Shown here piece after piece: positions 16,747-25,711 of a stretch of 64,000 nucleotides of DNA. The notes under the pieces were generated by a model. That model was not told where the DNA came from, did not search any database, and saw only the letters and a list, made by a program, of their open reading frames with translations. Every line of letters starts with the position of its first letter. Within the stretch, counting starts at the first letter, position 1. The position numbers were made by a program, and so were the translations under genes. This DNA comes from Corallococcus sp. EGB. Its GTDB lineage: Bacteria > Myxococcota > Myxococcia > Myxococcales > Myxococcaceae. Location: positions 3,100,001-3,164,000 of the forward strand of contig NZ_CP079946.1 in assembly GCF_019968905.1 (NCBI RefSeq), given 5' to 3'.

Positions 16747-18171
16747 ATGGACACGAAGAAGCTGACGCTGGCGGCGGTGGTGGCGGGAGTGGCGGTGGCG
16801 GTGGTGCCGTGGCTTTTGCCCTCCGGCCCGAGCACAGGGCTGGACGCGGCCCGGTTCCTGGAGTCCGGCAATCTCGCGTGGGGCGCGCTGGTGGTGTTCG
16901 CCGGCGGTCTGCTCACCGCGATGACGCCGTGCGTGTATCCGCTCATCCCCATCACCGTGTCGGTGTTCGGCGCGCGCAAGGCGGAGGCGCGGGGCCGCTC
17001 GCTGGCGCTGACGACGTCGTACATCGTGGGTATGGGCGTGGTGTTCAGCGCGCTGGGCGTCCTGGCGGCGAAGACGGGCCAGGCCTTCGGCTCCATGCTG
17101 GGCAGCCCCGTGGTGGTGATGGGCCTGGCGCTGTTCCTGCTGTTGTTGGCCTCGTCGATGTTCGGCGCGTTCGAGCTGGCGCTGCCGTCGTCGATGCAGA
17201 CGAAGCTCAGCAACGTGGGCGGCGCGGGCATCGCTGGCGCGTTCGTGATGGGCAGCGTGTCCGGGTTCCTGGCGGCGCCGTGCACGGGGCCGGTGCTCAC
17301 GGGCCTCCTGGCCTTCGTGGCGAAGTCCGCGAACACGACGCTGGGCGCGACGCTGCTGTTCATCTACGCGCTGGGCATCGGCGTGCCGTTCTTCCTCATC
17401 GGCGTGTTCACGGTGCGCCTGCCGCGCGGTGGCGTGTGGATGGAGTGGGTGAAGAGCGTGCTGGGCATCATGCTGGTGGCGCTCGCGTTCTCGTACCTGA
17501 AGGACGCGTTCCCCTGGGCGCGCGACGCCGTGAAGGCGCTGGGCGCGGAGGTGGGCCAGGTGCCCGGCGCGGTGATTGCCGCGGTGCTGGTGGTGGTGGG
17601 CGTGTGGGTGGGCGCGGTGCACCGGTCGTTCAAGGAGGGCGCGCGCGAGTTCGGCTTCAAGGCGCTGGGCGTGGCGCTGGTGGTGGGCGCGTTGGTGGTG
17701 CGCGGCGGGGCGCTGGACGCGCGGCCCACGGGCGAACTGTGGGTGCGCATGGGCCTGCAGGAGCGCCCCGTGGCGCCGGCCTGGCAGTGGCACCACGTGC
17801 TGCCGGCGAAGACGGCCTCGTTCGACGCGGGCCAGTTCGAGCAGGTGCTCGCGGCGGCGAAGCAGGAGGGCCGGCCGGTGCTCATCGACTTCTTTGCGGA
17901 CTGGTGCGCGGCCTGCAAGGAGCTGGACCGGCTGACGTATCCGTCCTCGGAGGTCATCTCCCAGGCCGAGGACAGCCACTTCCTCACCATCAAGATCGAC
18001 GCGACGAACAGCAGCGACCCGCTGGACGCGCTGATGGAGAAGCTGGGCGTGGAGGGCCTGCCCACGGTGGCCTTCGTGAACCCGGACGGCACGGTGCTGA
18101 CGAAGCCTCGCGTGACGGGCTTCCTGGAGCCCGCGCCCTTCGCGGCGGAGATGCGGAAGGTCCTCCAGTAG
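16747..18171 (+). CDS. DsbD-like thiol:disulfide interchange protein (no N-terminal alpha domain)
   Basis: The 474-residue protein starts with a membrane anchor and then has the DsbD/CcdA-type core, with cysteines in AMTPCVYPLIPI and LAAPCTGPVLTG. A C-terminal thioredoxin domain carries Cys387-Ala-Ala-Cys390 in FADWCAACKEL. Such proteins pass electrons from cytoplasmic thioredoxin to the periplasm. The N-terminal periplasmic domain of E. coli DsbD is absent, so a separate periplasmic acceptor is needed. The gene ends 15 bases from the convergent DTW-domain gene. A TATAGA word at about 16685 may be its -10 box. Confidence 0.9.
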   Translation: MDTKKLTLAAVVAGVAVAVVPWLLPSGPSTGLDAARFLESGNLAWGALVVFAGGLLTAMTPCVYPLIPITVSVFGARKAEARGRSLALTTSYIVGMGVVFSALGVLAAKTGQAFGSMLGSPVVVMGLALFLLLLASSMFGAFELALPSSMQTKLSNVGGAGIAGAFVMGSVSGFLAAPCTGPVLTGLLAFVAKSANTTLGATLLFIYALGIGVPFFLIGVFTVRLPRGGVWMEWVKSVLGIMLVALAFSYLKDAFPWARDAVKALGAEVGQVPGAVIAAVLVVVGVWVGAVHRSFKEGAREFGFKALGVALVVGALVVRGGALDARPTGELWVRMGLQERPVAPAWQWHHVLPAKTASFDAGQFEQVLAAAKQEGRPVLIDFFADWCAACKELDRLTYPSSEVISQAEDSHFLTIKIDATNSSDPLDALMEKLGVEGLPTVAFVNPDGTVLTKPRVTGFLEPAPFAAEMRKVLQ

Positions 18172-18186
18172 GAGGCCGCTTTCGCG

Positions 18187-18777
18187 TCAGAGGTAGTTCT
18201 CCCAGCCCAGCCGGCCCCGGCTCGCGAGCACGCGCTCAATCATCAGCTCGTGCAGCGTGAGCAGCGGCTTCGCCACGTCCTCGCCCTCCAGCCGCGCGAG
18301 CGCTCCGGCCATGGCCTCCAGCGTGGACATCCCATCCGGATGTGGCGGCTTGCGCAGGCGGCGCGTGTCCGGCGCGGGCGGAGGCAGCCTCAGGCCCGGC
18401 AGCCGCCGCAACGCGGGGACGCGCTGCACCATGCGCCGCGCCTGCGCCCAGCTCCCATCGATGACCACGAGTCGCTTCGGCGGAGGCCCCTCCGCCTCCG
18501 GTGCGTCCGGGAACAGGAGCCACGTGTCCGGCGCGTCCAGCACCGACGGATCGAACGGCGTCCCCGGCGCGCCATAGGACACGATGTGGCAGCGGGGCAG
18601 CGCCAACGCCGCGATGCGGGCGGTGTTGGTGCTCTTCTGCGACTCCTTGTTGTGCCGGATGATGAGCAGCTCCGTGCGCGTGGGCACCACGGGCACTTCC
18701 GCGCACAGGCACAGGGCCGTGGGCAGGTAGCACCGCGCACAGCGGCCCGCCAGGTCCTCCGGGGTGCTCGACCTCAT
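18187..18777 (-). CDS. DTW-domain tRNA-uridine aminocarboxypropyltransferase
   Basis: The 196-residue protein has an N-terminal cysteine cluster (CARCYLPTALCLC), a RHNKESQKSTNTARI segment, the DTW-family signature seen here as VIDGSWAQARRM, and the later LRKPPHPDGMSTLEA block. Characterised DTW proteins (TapT, TuaA) transfer the aminocarboxypropyl group of SAM to uridine in tRNA, making acp3U. Ser replaces the Thr of the DTW motif, a common variation. Its start overlaps the stop of the upstream gene by four bases (ATGA), so the two are co-transcribed. Confidence 0.85.
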   Translation of the reverse strand: MRSSTPEDLAGRCARCYLPTALCLCAEVPVVPTRTELLIIRHNKESQKSTNTARIAALALPRCHIVSYGAPGTPFDPSVLDAPDTWLLFPDAPEAEGPPPKRLVVIDGSWAQARRMVQRVPALRRLPGLRLPPPAPDTRRLRKPPHPDGMSTLEAMAGALARLEGEDVAKPLLTLHELMIERVLASRGRLGWENYL

Positions 18778-19331
18778 TTCGCCGCGGTGCGGTAGCGCTC
18801 CATCAGGGCTCGCGCTTCCCGCAGCTTCTCCTCGACGAAGCGGTCGTCCGCGTCCGGTTCGTACTCGGCGTCTGGTGGATCCAACTGGAAGAGGGCGGAC
18901 AGGCTCGCGGGGGCGACCTCCAGCCACTCGGAGGTGCGGGTGAGCGCGGCCTGCCGGCGCCCGGCGAACGTCTCCGGCCCGTCCTCCGGCCCGCACCGGC
19001 AGATGCGCGCCGAGTCCCCGGACACGTCCACGTAGAGTCCCAGCACCTCCGCGTCCACCTCCGCCGCCAGGGCACAGGTGGCCTCGCTGACGTAGGCCGC
19101 CATGGCCTGCGCCGCGCTGCGCTCCGTCAGCGAACGCACCAGGTAGACCTGCCACCCGGCCTCCGTGAGCGCCCCGGCCTCGCTCAGCGGCGCCAGCTCC
19201 GCCGGCGGCGCCTGGATGCGCGTCAGGAGCCGGCGCACCGGCACCTCCAGCCGCTCCAGCCGTGCGTTCGACGCGGGGCAGAAGAAGACCACGCGGTACT
19301 CTCGACTGTCGGCGGCGGTTTCCATGGGCAT
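18774..19331 (-). CDS. Hypothetical protein upstream of the DTW-domain gene
   Basis: About 185 residues with no family I recognise. It is soluble, with no signal or membrane segment. It has an early YRVVFFCPASNARLERLEV segment, a Cys pair in ARICRCGPEDG, and an acidic then helical C-terminus (DDRFVEEKLREARALMERY). ATG 19331 is preferred over TTG 19355 and ATG 19325 because a GGGA lies nine bases upstream. Its stop overlaps the DTW gene start, so a link to RNA modification is possible but unproven. Confidence 0.6.
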   Translation of the reverse strand: MPMETAADSREYRVVFFCPASNARLERLEVPVRRLLTRIQAPPAELAPLSEAGALTEAGWQVYLVRSLTERSAAQAMAAYVSEATCALAAEVDAEVLGLYVDVSGDSARICRCGPEDGPETFAGRRQAALTRTSEWLEVAPASLSALFQLDPPDAEYEPDADDRFVEEKLREARALMERYRTAAK

Positions 19332-19816
19332 ACGGCGGTGTCCCAAGAGGACCAAAGGACTCCCCAGGCACGCAAGGGGGGAGTTTCACCCGGGCGCGCT
19401 TCCCCGGGCCCCGGAGGGCCTCCCGCCCGGCCGGGACGCGACCCGCCGGGGCATGTCCCCCCGCCTGACCCGACCCGCGGGGCCCGCCACCCCACCGTCC
19501 GCGGCGGAGCCGCACCCACTCCAACGCTCCCGCCGCCCCCAAGTCGCAGGGGCCGGGCGCTCGCCCATTTTTCCACGCTGATTTTCCGCACCGGGCAGGG
19601 CGCACCCACCGGGAGGCAAATCACACCCACGGAGAGGCATTACGCCAGGGAGTGCCTGGATGTCTGTCTATTCCATGCAATGGATTGGCGTCTGCTTGAA
19701 GTGTTGCAGCCGGACTGCCCGTCGTGAGGTGCGGTGAAGCGCGCCCGCGTTTGTCGCATCCGTGAGAGAAAAAGAATCCGGCCCTCGGCGTTCTCTGGGG
19801 GAAGGGAGGCGGTCGC
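19332..19816. other. Intergenic region upstream of the ECF sigma gene
   Basis: No convincing gene in 485 bases. It is extremely GC-rich to about 19560, then more balanced. Two small inverted repeats are seen: CCAGG/CCTGG at 19645-19659 and TCCAT/ATGGA at 19672-19684. An autoregulated ECF promoter would be expected here, but I could not identify one with confidence. Confidence 0.55.
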
Positions 19817-20398
19817 ATGGTGCCAGGGAGGGAGGAGCCGCCGGCCCGGGAGGGCTCGGGAGGGGAGTTCGCCGCGTTCGCGATCCGCCATCAGCCGGTG
19901 CTGGTCGCCATCGCGCGCAATGTCTGCGGCAAGGGTGCCAGTGATTGCGACGACCTGGTTCAGGACGTGCTCTTGCGCGCGCTCCTGCAATGGGAGCGGC
20001 TCAAGCGCTGGCCGGACCCCGCGCGCCGCGCCTGGCTGGTGCGCGTGCTGCACAACCGGTTCCTGGACCAGTGCCGCCGCCAGGGCGCGGAGACGGACCG
20101 CCGGGTGGACCTGCACAACGTCCACATGCTCTTCGAGGACCCGGAAGCCGCGCCAGAGCCCGAGCAGTGGGAGTACGTCACCGAGGACGAGCTGCGTCAG
20201 GCCGTGGCCCGGCTCAACGAGAAGCTGCGTCAGGCGTTTGAGCTGCACGCGCGGGGCCTGCGCCACGCGGAGATCGCCCGGCGGATGAACACCCCCAGCG
20301 CGGGAACGGTGGGCACCTGGCTCTTCCACGCCCGCCGCCGCCTCAAGGCCATGCTCCACGACACCGCCGAGCGCCGCCGTCAGGAGAGGGAACGATGA
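19817..20398 (+). CDS. ECF-type RNA polymerase sigma factor
   Basis: The 193-residue protein has a sigma region 2 (FAAFAIRHQPVLVAIARNVC to ARRAWLVRVLHNRFLDQCRR) and a region 4 helix-turn-helix (LNEKLRQAFELHARGLRHAEIARRM, then GTVGTWLFHARRRLKAML). The DDLVQDVLLRAL stretch is the conserved 2.2 core-binding part. ATG 19817 follows GGGAGG. Its stop overlaps the start of a zinc-finger anti-sigma-like gene, the normal arrangement for an ECF sigma and its regulator. The signal sensed is unknown. Confidence 0.9.
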   Translation: MVPGREEPPAREGSGGEFAAFAIRHQPVLVAIARNVCGKGASDCDDLVQDVLLRALLQWERLKRWPDPARRAWLVRVLHNRFLDQCRRQGAETDRRVDLHNVHMLFEDPEAAPEPEQWEYVTEDELRQAVARLNEKLRQAFELHARGLRHAEIARRMNTPSAGTVGTWLFHARRRLKAMLHDTAERRRQERER

Positions 20399-20868
20399 GC
20401 ACCCCGTGTGAGGACCTCCAGCCCTTCCTGGACGGAGACCTGCCCGCCGAGGACCAGCGCCGCATCCGCGGCCACCTGGCCCACTGCGACGTCTGCTCCC
20501 GGCGCTTCCACGACCTCCTGCAACTGGAGATGCTCGCCCGGCTCGCGCTGGAGGACGCGGCGGAGAGCGAGCGCTGGGTGTCCGCCCGCCAGGTCCGCGA
20601 CAGGGTCCCCGGCTCGTGGGACGACGACGTGCCGGGGACCTGGCCCGGGGACGTGCTCGCCGGGCAGGTGCCCCCGCCTCCGGAGCGTGAGGGCCGCGCG
20701 TGGCACCAGGGCGCCCGCCGCTTCCGCCGCCGCTGCCCGGGGTGCGCCAACTGCTGCCCCTGGTTCGCGAAGGCGGAGTCGGTGGAGGCCGTGAGCGCCC
20801 CGCGCCTGCCGTGCCCACGCACCAGCCGCTCCGGTGGGGCGTCGCTGCGCCCCCGCACGCGCCGCTGA
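20395..20868 (+). CDS. Small zinc-finger anti-sigma-like protein without membrane segment
   Basis: The 157-residue protein has an N-terminal ZAS-type motif, His27-x3-Cys31-x2-Cys34 in GHLAHCDVC, followed by helical sequence (LLQLEMLARLALEDA). The second half is unusual: no transmembrane helix, many Pro and Arg, and a second cysteine group CPGCANCC at 114-121. The start overlaps the sigma gene stop. The odd C-terminal composition could mean an ancestral frameshift or a real redox/metal-sensing tail; no other frame looks better. A cytoplasmic anti-sigma factor is the likely role. Confidence 0.72.
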   Translation: MSTPCEDLQPFLDGDLPAEDQRRIRGHLAHCDVCSRRFHDLLQLEMLARLALEDAAESERWVSARQVRDRVPGSWDDDVPGTWPGDVLAGQVPPPPEREGRAWHQGARRFRRRCPGCANCCPWFAKAESVEAVSAPRLPCPRTSRSGGASLRPRTRR

Positions 20869-20932
20869 CGGTGGCGCTCCGGCCGCCTGCTCCTCCCTGG
20901 GGGGCAGGCGAGAAGCCGGCGCAGAACGCTGA

Positions 20933-20963
20933 GAGCGGAATCCAACAAGGATTGGGTCCGCTC
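20933..20963 (+). promoter_or_regulatory. Stem-loop between the two anti-sigma-like genes
   Basis: GAGCGGA-ATCC pairs with GGAT and TCCGCTC around loop AACAA, with a 4-base bulge (TGGG) on the 3' side. It has no T-run, so it is more likely an mRNA processing or stability element than a terminator. Confidence 0.5.
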
Positions 20964-21015
20964 GCGTTTCGCAAGGGACGGGAGGCGGCCGCGCGACTCC
21001 GGGCCCTGACGATTG

Positions 21016-21864
21016 ATGGACCTCTGGTGCAAGAAGCTCTACCGGTTCCTCGATGGGGAGCTGGAGTCGGGGGACGAGGAGCACTTCCGGCTCCATCTGG
21101 CCCTCTGCCGCGAGTGCGCCAGCGGACTGCATGACGCCATGCAGTTGGAGATGCTCAGCGTCCAGGCCCTGTGTGGCGCGGTGGCCCACAACGACGCGCC
21201 GCCTCCGCCCGCGCCCCTGCGGACGCCATCGCGTCTGCGCCTCCCGCGGGGCCGGTGGTGGCAGGCGCTGGGGGCGGTGGTGGCCGTGGGGCTGGGGGCG
21301 CTCGCCGCGCTCATGCTCGGGGACGGGTTCCACCCGAGGGACGTATGGCGGGGGGATGCGTCCGCGCGGGAGCTGGAGGCGCGCGTCGCGTACCCGGCCG
21401 CGGACCGCTACCTCCCCTATGTCCCCGTCCGGACAGGGGAAGGGGACGGGGCGGACCCGGCGCCGGAACCGCCGGTGTCCCTGCGGGCGTTGGCGGCGCT
21501 GGAGGAGCGGGGGGACCTGCACGGCATCGCGGCGGCCTACCTGGTGCGTGGGGAGCTGCGTCAGGCGGCGGACTTCCTCGCGCGCACCGCGCCGTCGCTG
21601 GACCGGGACAATGACCGGGCCGTGGTCGCGATGGCGGCGGGGGACTGGCGGGGGGCGCTGGACCTGCTCGAAGGCGTGCTGCGTCAGGCACCGGACCATC
21701 CCCAGGCCCTGTGGAACCGGGCCCTGGTGCTGAGGGCCCTGGGGAGCCCGCTCCAGGCGGCGGAGGCCTTCGAGTCGGTGGCCCGCCGGGGGGAGCCGGG
21801 GTGGAGCGAGGAGGCTGGAATCCGGGCACTCGCGCTGAGGCAGGGGGGCCGGTTCCTGAAATGA
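21016..21864 (+). CDS. Membrane-anchored zinc-finger anti-sigma-like protein with TPR-like C-terminus
   Basis: The 282-residue protein begins MDLWCKKLYRFLDGELES and has a ZAS motif His27-x3-Cys31-x2-Cys34 (HLALCREC). A single transmembrane helix follows at about 82-100 (WWQALGAVVAVGLGALAALML), then a periplasmic part with tetratricopeptide-like helices (ALAALEERGDLHGIAAAYLV, AGDWRGALDLLEGVLRQAP, ALVLRALGSPLQAAEAFES). Its first 50 residues resemble those of the preceding small protein, which suggests duplication. ATG 21016 lacks a clear ribosome site; a TTG at 21013 is possible. It could transmit an envelope signal to the ECF sigma factor encoded at 19817. Confidence 0.75.
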   Translation: MDLWCKKLYRFLDGELESGDEEHFRLHLALCRECASGLHDAMQLEMLSVQALCGAVAHNDAPPPPAPLRTPSRLRLPRGRWWQALGAVVAVGLGALAALMLGDGFHPRDVWRGDASARELEARVAYPAADRYLPYVPVRTGEGDGADPAPEPPVSLRALAALEERGDLHGIAAAYLVRGELRQAADFLARTAPSLDRDNDRAVVAMAAGDWRGALDLLEGVLRQAPDHPQALWNRALVLRALGSPLQAAEAFESVARRGEPGWSEEAGIRALALRQGGRFLK

Positions 21865-21964
21865 CGCGGGCGCGAACCAAGGATTTTTGCGGTCGGCGTC
21901 TAATTATCGAGGGGCGGCGTGGTGGCGGCGGGGGGACGGATGACACCGCACCCGGGGGGACGCG

Positions 21965-22180
21965 ATGTACCGCATCGAAGCGTGGAGCCAGGGGGACGGC
22001 GCGCCGTGGGCGCCCGGTTCCAACGGGGGCGCGGGGGTGCGGCCAGAGGACGCGGCCCGGGAGAGGGGCTTCCGGGACGACGAGCAAGAGGGGGACGGGG
22101 AAGAAGCCTCCCGGGATGAGCGTGAGGCATCGGACTTCGACGTTGAGGAAAGCGACCTGGATTGGGTCGCCAGCTACTGA
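21965..22180 (+). CDS. Small acidic hypothetical protein
   Basis: The 71-residue frame starts with ATG after a GGGGGGA ribosome site and encodes MYRIEAWSQGDGAPWAPGSN followed by a highly acidic C-terminus (EEASRDEREASDFDVEESDL and WVASY). There are no cysteines, signal peptide or membrane segment, and I recognise no family. The strong ribosome site and free-standing position favour a real gene, but short frames are common by chance in GC-rich DNA. Confidence 0.45.
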   Translation: MYRIEAWSQGDGAPWAPGSNGGAGVRPEDAARERGFRDDEQEGDGEEASRDEREASDFDVEESDLDWVASY

Positions 22181-22466
22181 GGTAACGGCGCGCGCGGTTG
22201 GGTGTCCGCGCTCCAAGCGGCCTTCGGGGGAGGGCCGCCGCTTCCAGTGGATTCGCCGGCCGTGAGGCCCGGCGGGTTCCCGGAGTCCCGGACCGGGGGG
22301 GACGAGGACCCGGAAGCGTGATGGAGCAAGGCCACCCGAGCGGGTGAGCAGGTGGGATGCGCCCCAGGCCCTCCGTTCCCGGACCCCATGGTTCCGGGAG
22401 CGGGGGGCTTCGGTTTGGGAGGCGCGCTACGCTGCCCGGCCTTCTTCCCGACCCGGAGTTCCCGAC

Positions 22467-23816
22467 ATGAAACATTGGCGTGGCGTCCTTCTGTCCACCC
22501 TGAGCCTGGGCTGCCTGGCGGCGTGCGCCACCGCGCCCGTGCGCGACACCGCCGTCCCCGCGTCCTCGCCCGTTCTGCCCCCGTCCCGGGAGCGGGCCCT
22601 TCGCGAGGCCTGGCTGGCGGAGCGCCACGGGCTGCTGCTGGACATGATGCGCCGGCATGGCGTGGGCATGTGGGTGGTGGTCAACGAGGAGTTCCACGAC
22701 GACCCGCTGACGTCCTGGGTCGCGCCGCCCATTCCGTACGAGGGCAACCGCGACGTGTTCGTCTTCGTGGACGCGGGCGACGCGGGGCTCCAGAAGGTGG
22801 CGCTGACGGGCTACGCCACGGAGGCGGTGTCGCGCTTCTTCGTGACGCCGCCGGTGGAGCGCAATCAGGCGGAGTCGCTCGCGGACCTGGACGCGCGCTA
22901 CCACCCGCGCACCATCGCGCTGGCCATGGACGGGCGGCGGGGCGTGACGCGCGGCCTCACGCATGACAGCTACAAGTGGCTGGTGGAGGCGCTGGGGCCC
23001 ACCGCGGAGGCGCGCTTCGTGAGCGCGGCGCCGCTCATCGAGGAGTACCTGGACACGCGGCTGCCCGGCGAGTTCGCGCCCTACCGCGACCTGGTGGCGC
23101 TGACGGAGTCGCTGGTGAAGCGGGCGCTCTCCAACGAGGTGGTGGTGCCCGGCAAGACGACGGTGGGGGACGTGCGCCGCTGGCTCTTCGACGCGCTCTT
23201 CGAGGCGCGCGTGGGCACGTGGTTCCAGCCGGACCTGCGCGTGCAGCGGCAGGGCATGAAGGACGGCTTCTCCCGGGGCTTCCTCGCGGTGGCGGACGAG
23301 GCGGTGGTCATCCAGCGCGGGGACCTGCTGCACGTGGACTTCGGCGTCACGGCGCTGGGCCTGAACACGGACTGGCAGAAGATGGCGTACGTGTTGAAGG
23401 ACGGTGAAAAGGACGCGCCCGAGGGCCTGAAGCGCGCGCTGGCGAACACCCACGCGCTGCAGGACGCGCTGATGCTGCGCGCGTCGCGGCCGGGGCGTAC
23501 GTCGGCGGACGTCTACGACGCGACAATGGCGGAGATGAAGGAGCGGGGCATCGAGGCGAAGGTCTACAGCCATCCGCTGGGTGCGCAGGGCCATGGGCTG
23601 GGGGCGTCCATCGACTTCCGCGCGGCGTCGCGCTCGGAGGCGCCGCGGCTGTTGCGCAAGGGCTCGTACCTCGCGGTCGAGCTCAGCACCACCACCGCCG
23701 TGCCTGAGTGGGGCGGGCAGCAGGTGGCGGTGATGCAGGAAGATCCGGCGTACCTGACGGACGAAGGCTGGCGGTTCTTCGTGCCGCGCCAGGACGCCTT
23801 CTATCTCATCCACTGA
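22467..23816 (+). CDS. M24-family metallopeptidase (Xaa-Pro aminopeptidase-like) lipoprotein
   Basis: The 449-residue protein has a lipoprotein signal with lipobox LAAC and Cys20. A pita-bread fold follows: metal ligands can be followed as Asp in LLHVDFGV, Asp in LNTDWQK, His in GAQGHGLGA and Glu in LAVELSTTT. The last expected Glu is less clear, in AVMQEDPAY. Secreted M24 proteins cleave N-terminal residues before proline or act as related aminopeptidases. ATG 22467 was chosen because it begins the signal peptide; the longer frame from 22344 has no support. Confidence 0.83.
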   Translation: MKHWRGVLLSTLSLGCLAACATAPVRDTAVPASSPVLPPSRERALREAWLAERHGLLLDMMRRHGVGMWVVVNEEFHDDPLTSWVAPPIPYEGNRDVFVFVDAGDAGLQKVALTGYATEAVSRFFVTPPVERNQAESLADLDARYHPRTIALAMDGRRGVTRGLTHDSYKWLVEALGPTAEARFVSAAPLIEEYLDTRLPGEFAPYRDLVALTESLVKRALSNEVVVPGKTTVGDVRRWLFDALFEARVGTWFQPDLRVQRQGMKDGFSRGFLAVADEAVVIQRGDLLHVDFGVTALGLNTDWQKMAYVLKDGEKDAPEGLKRALANTHALQDALMLRASRPGRTSADVYDATMAEMKERGIEAKVYSHPLGAQGHGLGASIDFRAASRSEAPRLLRKGSYLAVELSTTTAVPEWGGQQVAVMQEDPAYLTDEGWRFFVPRQDAFYLIH

Positions 23817-23838
23817 CGACACGAAGGGAGCGGACGTG

Positions 23839-24678
23839 ATGCGCGTGGGCAGGCCATGGACGACGTTCAGAAGGGAGGGGCGCGCGCTGCTCCTCCTGGG
23901 ACTGGGACTCACGGGATGCAGTGCCGCCAGCGGGGACGAAGCCCCCGCGAGGCAGGAGCGTCCCCTGGTCGCGGAAGCCGCGCTCCGGCCGCCGCGCGCG
24001 GTGGACAGCCTGCTCGGCCTGTTCGACCAGACGGCCTCCGTGGTGGAGGGCGAGGTCACGGACGTGCGCGGTGAGTATTCGCCGCGCACGGGCCCGTGGA
24101 CGGTGGTGACGCTGGGCAACGTTCGAGCGCACCTGGGAGCCGCGCCCCGGGAGCTGCGCCTCAAGCAGGCCGGCGGCGTGATGCCAGATGGACGTCAGCT
24201 CGTGGTGAGCCATGTGCCCCGCTTCGTGCGGGGCGCTCGCTATGTGGTCTTCCTGCGCAACACCGGGTGGAGCCTGTCGCCGGTGCTGGATGAGCACGCG
24301 TTCCGCGTGGAGTCGGTGGGAGGCCGCGAGGTGCTCGTGGGGGCCGAGGGCGGGCTCGTTTCCGGCCTGGGCTCGGAGGGGGTGCGGCAGACGTCGCCGG
24401 TGTTCGAGACGGTGGACCTGACGGGGGCTCGCCCGGCGCTGCGCGCGGAGGCGCAGGCTCGGGGGGCTCCGGAGGGCATGGAGCGCGAGGCGTTCCTCAC
24501 GCTGCTCCAGAGCCACCTGCGCGCGCGCGGCCTCACCGTGGCGGGGACGTTCCGCGAGGAGCCCGTCACCGCCGCGTCGTCGCTGTCCGTGCCCGTGACG
24601 CCCGCCGTGGGCGCGCCAGGAGTGCCGGGTGCCGTTCCCCTCCAGCCCGAGCGGGACCTCCCGCCCGGCCAGCCGTGA
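23839..24678 (+). CDS. Secreted lipoprotein found beside a zinc metalloprotease
   Basis: About 279 residues. The N-terminus has a basic region, a hydrophobic stretch and lipobox LTGC. The middle is a beta-rich domain (VVEGEVTDVRGEYSPR, VVTLGNVRAHL, LRLKQAGGVMPDGRQL, RFVRGARYVVFLRN). Similar domains occur in myxobacterial exported proteins next to matrixin-like proteases, as is the case here; a chaperone, inhibitor or substrate role is conceivable but unproven. ATG 23839 follows AAGGGAG; a GTG at 23836 is also in frame. The stop is 12 bases before the protease start. Confidence 0.65.
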   Translation: MRVGRPWTTFRREGRALLLLGLGLTGCSAASGDEAPARQERPLVAEAALRPPRAVDSLLGLFDQTASVVEGEVTDVRGEYSPRTGPWTVVTLGNVRAHLGAAPRELRLKQAGGVMPDGRQLVVSHVPRFVRGARYVVFLRNTGWSLSPVLDEHAFRVESVGGREVLVGAEGGLVSGLGSEGVRQTSPVFETVDLTGARPALRAEAQARGAPEGMEREAFLTLLQSHLRARGLTVAGTFREEPVTAASSLSVPVTPAVGAPGVPGAVPLQPERDLPPGQP

Positions 24679-24689
24679 TGAGGTCCGCC

Positions 24690-25709
24690 ATGAAGACAAC
24701 GACATTCGTGGGCGTCGTCGCGGCGCTGGTGTTGGGCGGCATGGAGGCGGGAGCCGCCGCCTGGGACACGTGCAACGGGACGCCGGTGAAGTGGTACAGC
24801 GGGCCGGTGGTGTACCGGAACCGGTGCAGCATCCCGGACTCCGGCAACGTCAATACGGCGTACTGGAACGGGCTGCGGCAGTGGGACGACCTGTCCCATC
24901 TCGTCGCGGGCTACAACGTGAACCCGGTGACGGACTGCTCGTTGGACCACAGCGACGGGCAGAATGAGATCGGCCTGTGTGACCGGGCGGCCATCGACGG
25001 GAACAACGGCGTGACGTACTCGGTCGTGGGGCTGTGCTTCATCGGGAGCAACGGCATCGACGAGGCGGACGTCTGCATCGCCAGCGACCTGGACTTCACG
25101 CCGCGCACCGGCAATGCGTTCGGCACGTCGGGCCGGAGCACGTTCGTGCACGAGTCGGGGCACTTCTTCGGCTTCAAGCACGAGGGTGGGCACAGCATCC
25201 TGCGCACCTCCCCGCCGCACCTGGTGACGGGAGGCTCCGAGTCCTCCACGCTGTGGCCCACGAACGCGCAGGGCATGAACGCGCTGTACGGCTACTCGGT
25301 GTCGAAGCCGAACCTGCTGCCGTCCGCCATGGGCGTGGTGGGGGACGTGGCGCAGACGTTGGACCCCGCCGGCACGAAGTCGGTGTGCCGGGGCACGGCG
25401 CAGAGCGTGAAGTTCTACGTGGGCAACCTGGGCAACGTGGCCGTGTCGTCGTACTCGATGCGCGTGCGACTGAGCCCGACGGCGCCGCCGAATGGCTACT
25501 ACGAGTCCACCAACGTGGTGGCCACGTTCAACCACTCGCTGGGCGCGTTCTCGGAGGGCATCTACTCGCTGGGCTTCACGGTGCCGGCGACGCTGCCGTT
25601 CAACACGTACTACGTCTACCTGGACATGGACCCGGCGGGCGCGGTGGATGAGTTGCGCGAGAACGACAACACCACCGTCAGCGCCATGCTCCTGCGGGTG
25701 GGGTGCTGA
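24690..25709 (+). CDS. Secreted zinc metalloprotease (HExxHxxGxxH) with CARDB-like C-terminal domain
   Basis: The 339-residue protein has a signal peptide (MKTTTFVGVVAALVLGGMEAGAA). Its catalytic domain carries the metzincin motif HESGHFFGFKH, with zinc ligands His154, His158 and His164 and base Glu155, as in matrixin or pappalysin proteases. From about residue 225 there is an immunoglobulin-like CARDB-type domain ending VDELRENDNTTVSAMLLRVG. Several cysteines suggest disulfides. ATG 24690 follows GAGG; GTG 24675 and ATG 24678 are alternatives. It lies in a run of three exported-protein genes. Confidence 0.86.
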   Translation: MKTTTFVGVVAALVLGGMEAGAAAWDTCNGTPVKWYSGPVVYRNRCSIPDSGNVNTAYWNGLRQWDDLSHLVAGYNVNPVTDCSLDHSDGQNEIGLCDRAAIDGNNGVTYSVVGLCFIGSNGIDEADVCIASDLDFTPRTGNAFGTSGRSTFVHESGHFFGFKHEGGHSILRTSPPHLVTGGSESSTLWPTNAQGMNALYGYSVSKPNLLPSAMGVVGDVAQTLDPAGTKSVCRGTAQSVKFYVGNLGNVAVSSYSMRVRLSPTAPPNGYYESTNVVATFNHSLGAFSEGIYSLGFTVPATLPFNTYYVYLDMDPAGAVDELRENDNTTVSAMLLRVGC

Positions 25710-25711
25710 GC

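Noticed and set aside
15069-17363. Very long open frame on the minus strand opposite the SPFH and DsbD-like genes
   Set aside because: It is a shadow of strong codon bias in the plus-strand genes. It has no recognisable domains, highly repetitive Leu/Arg/His composition, and the plus-strand proteins are clear families.
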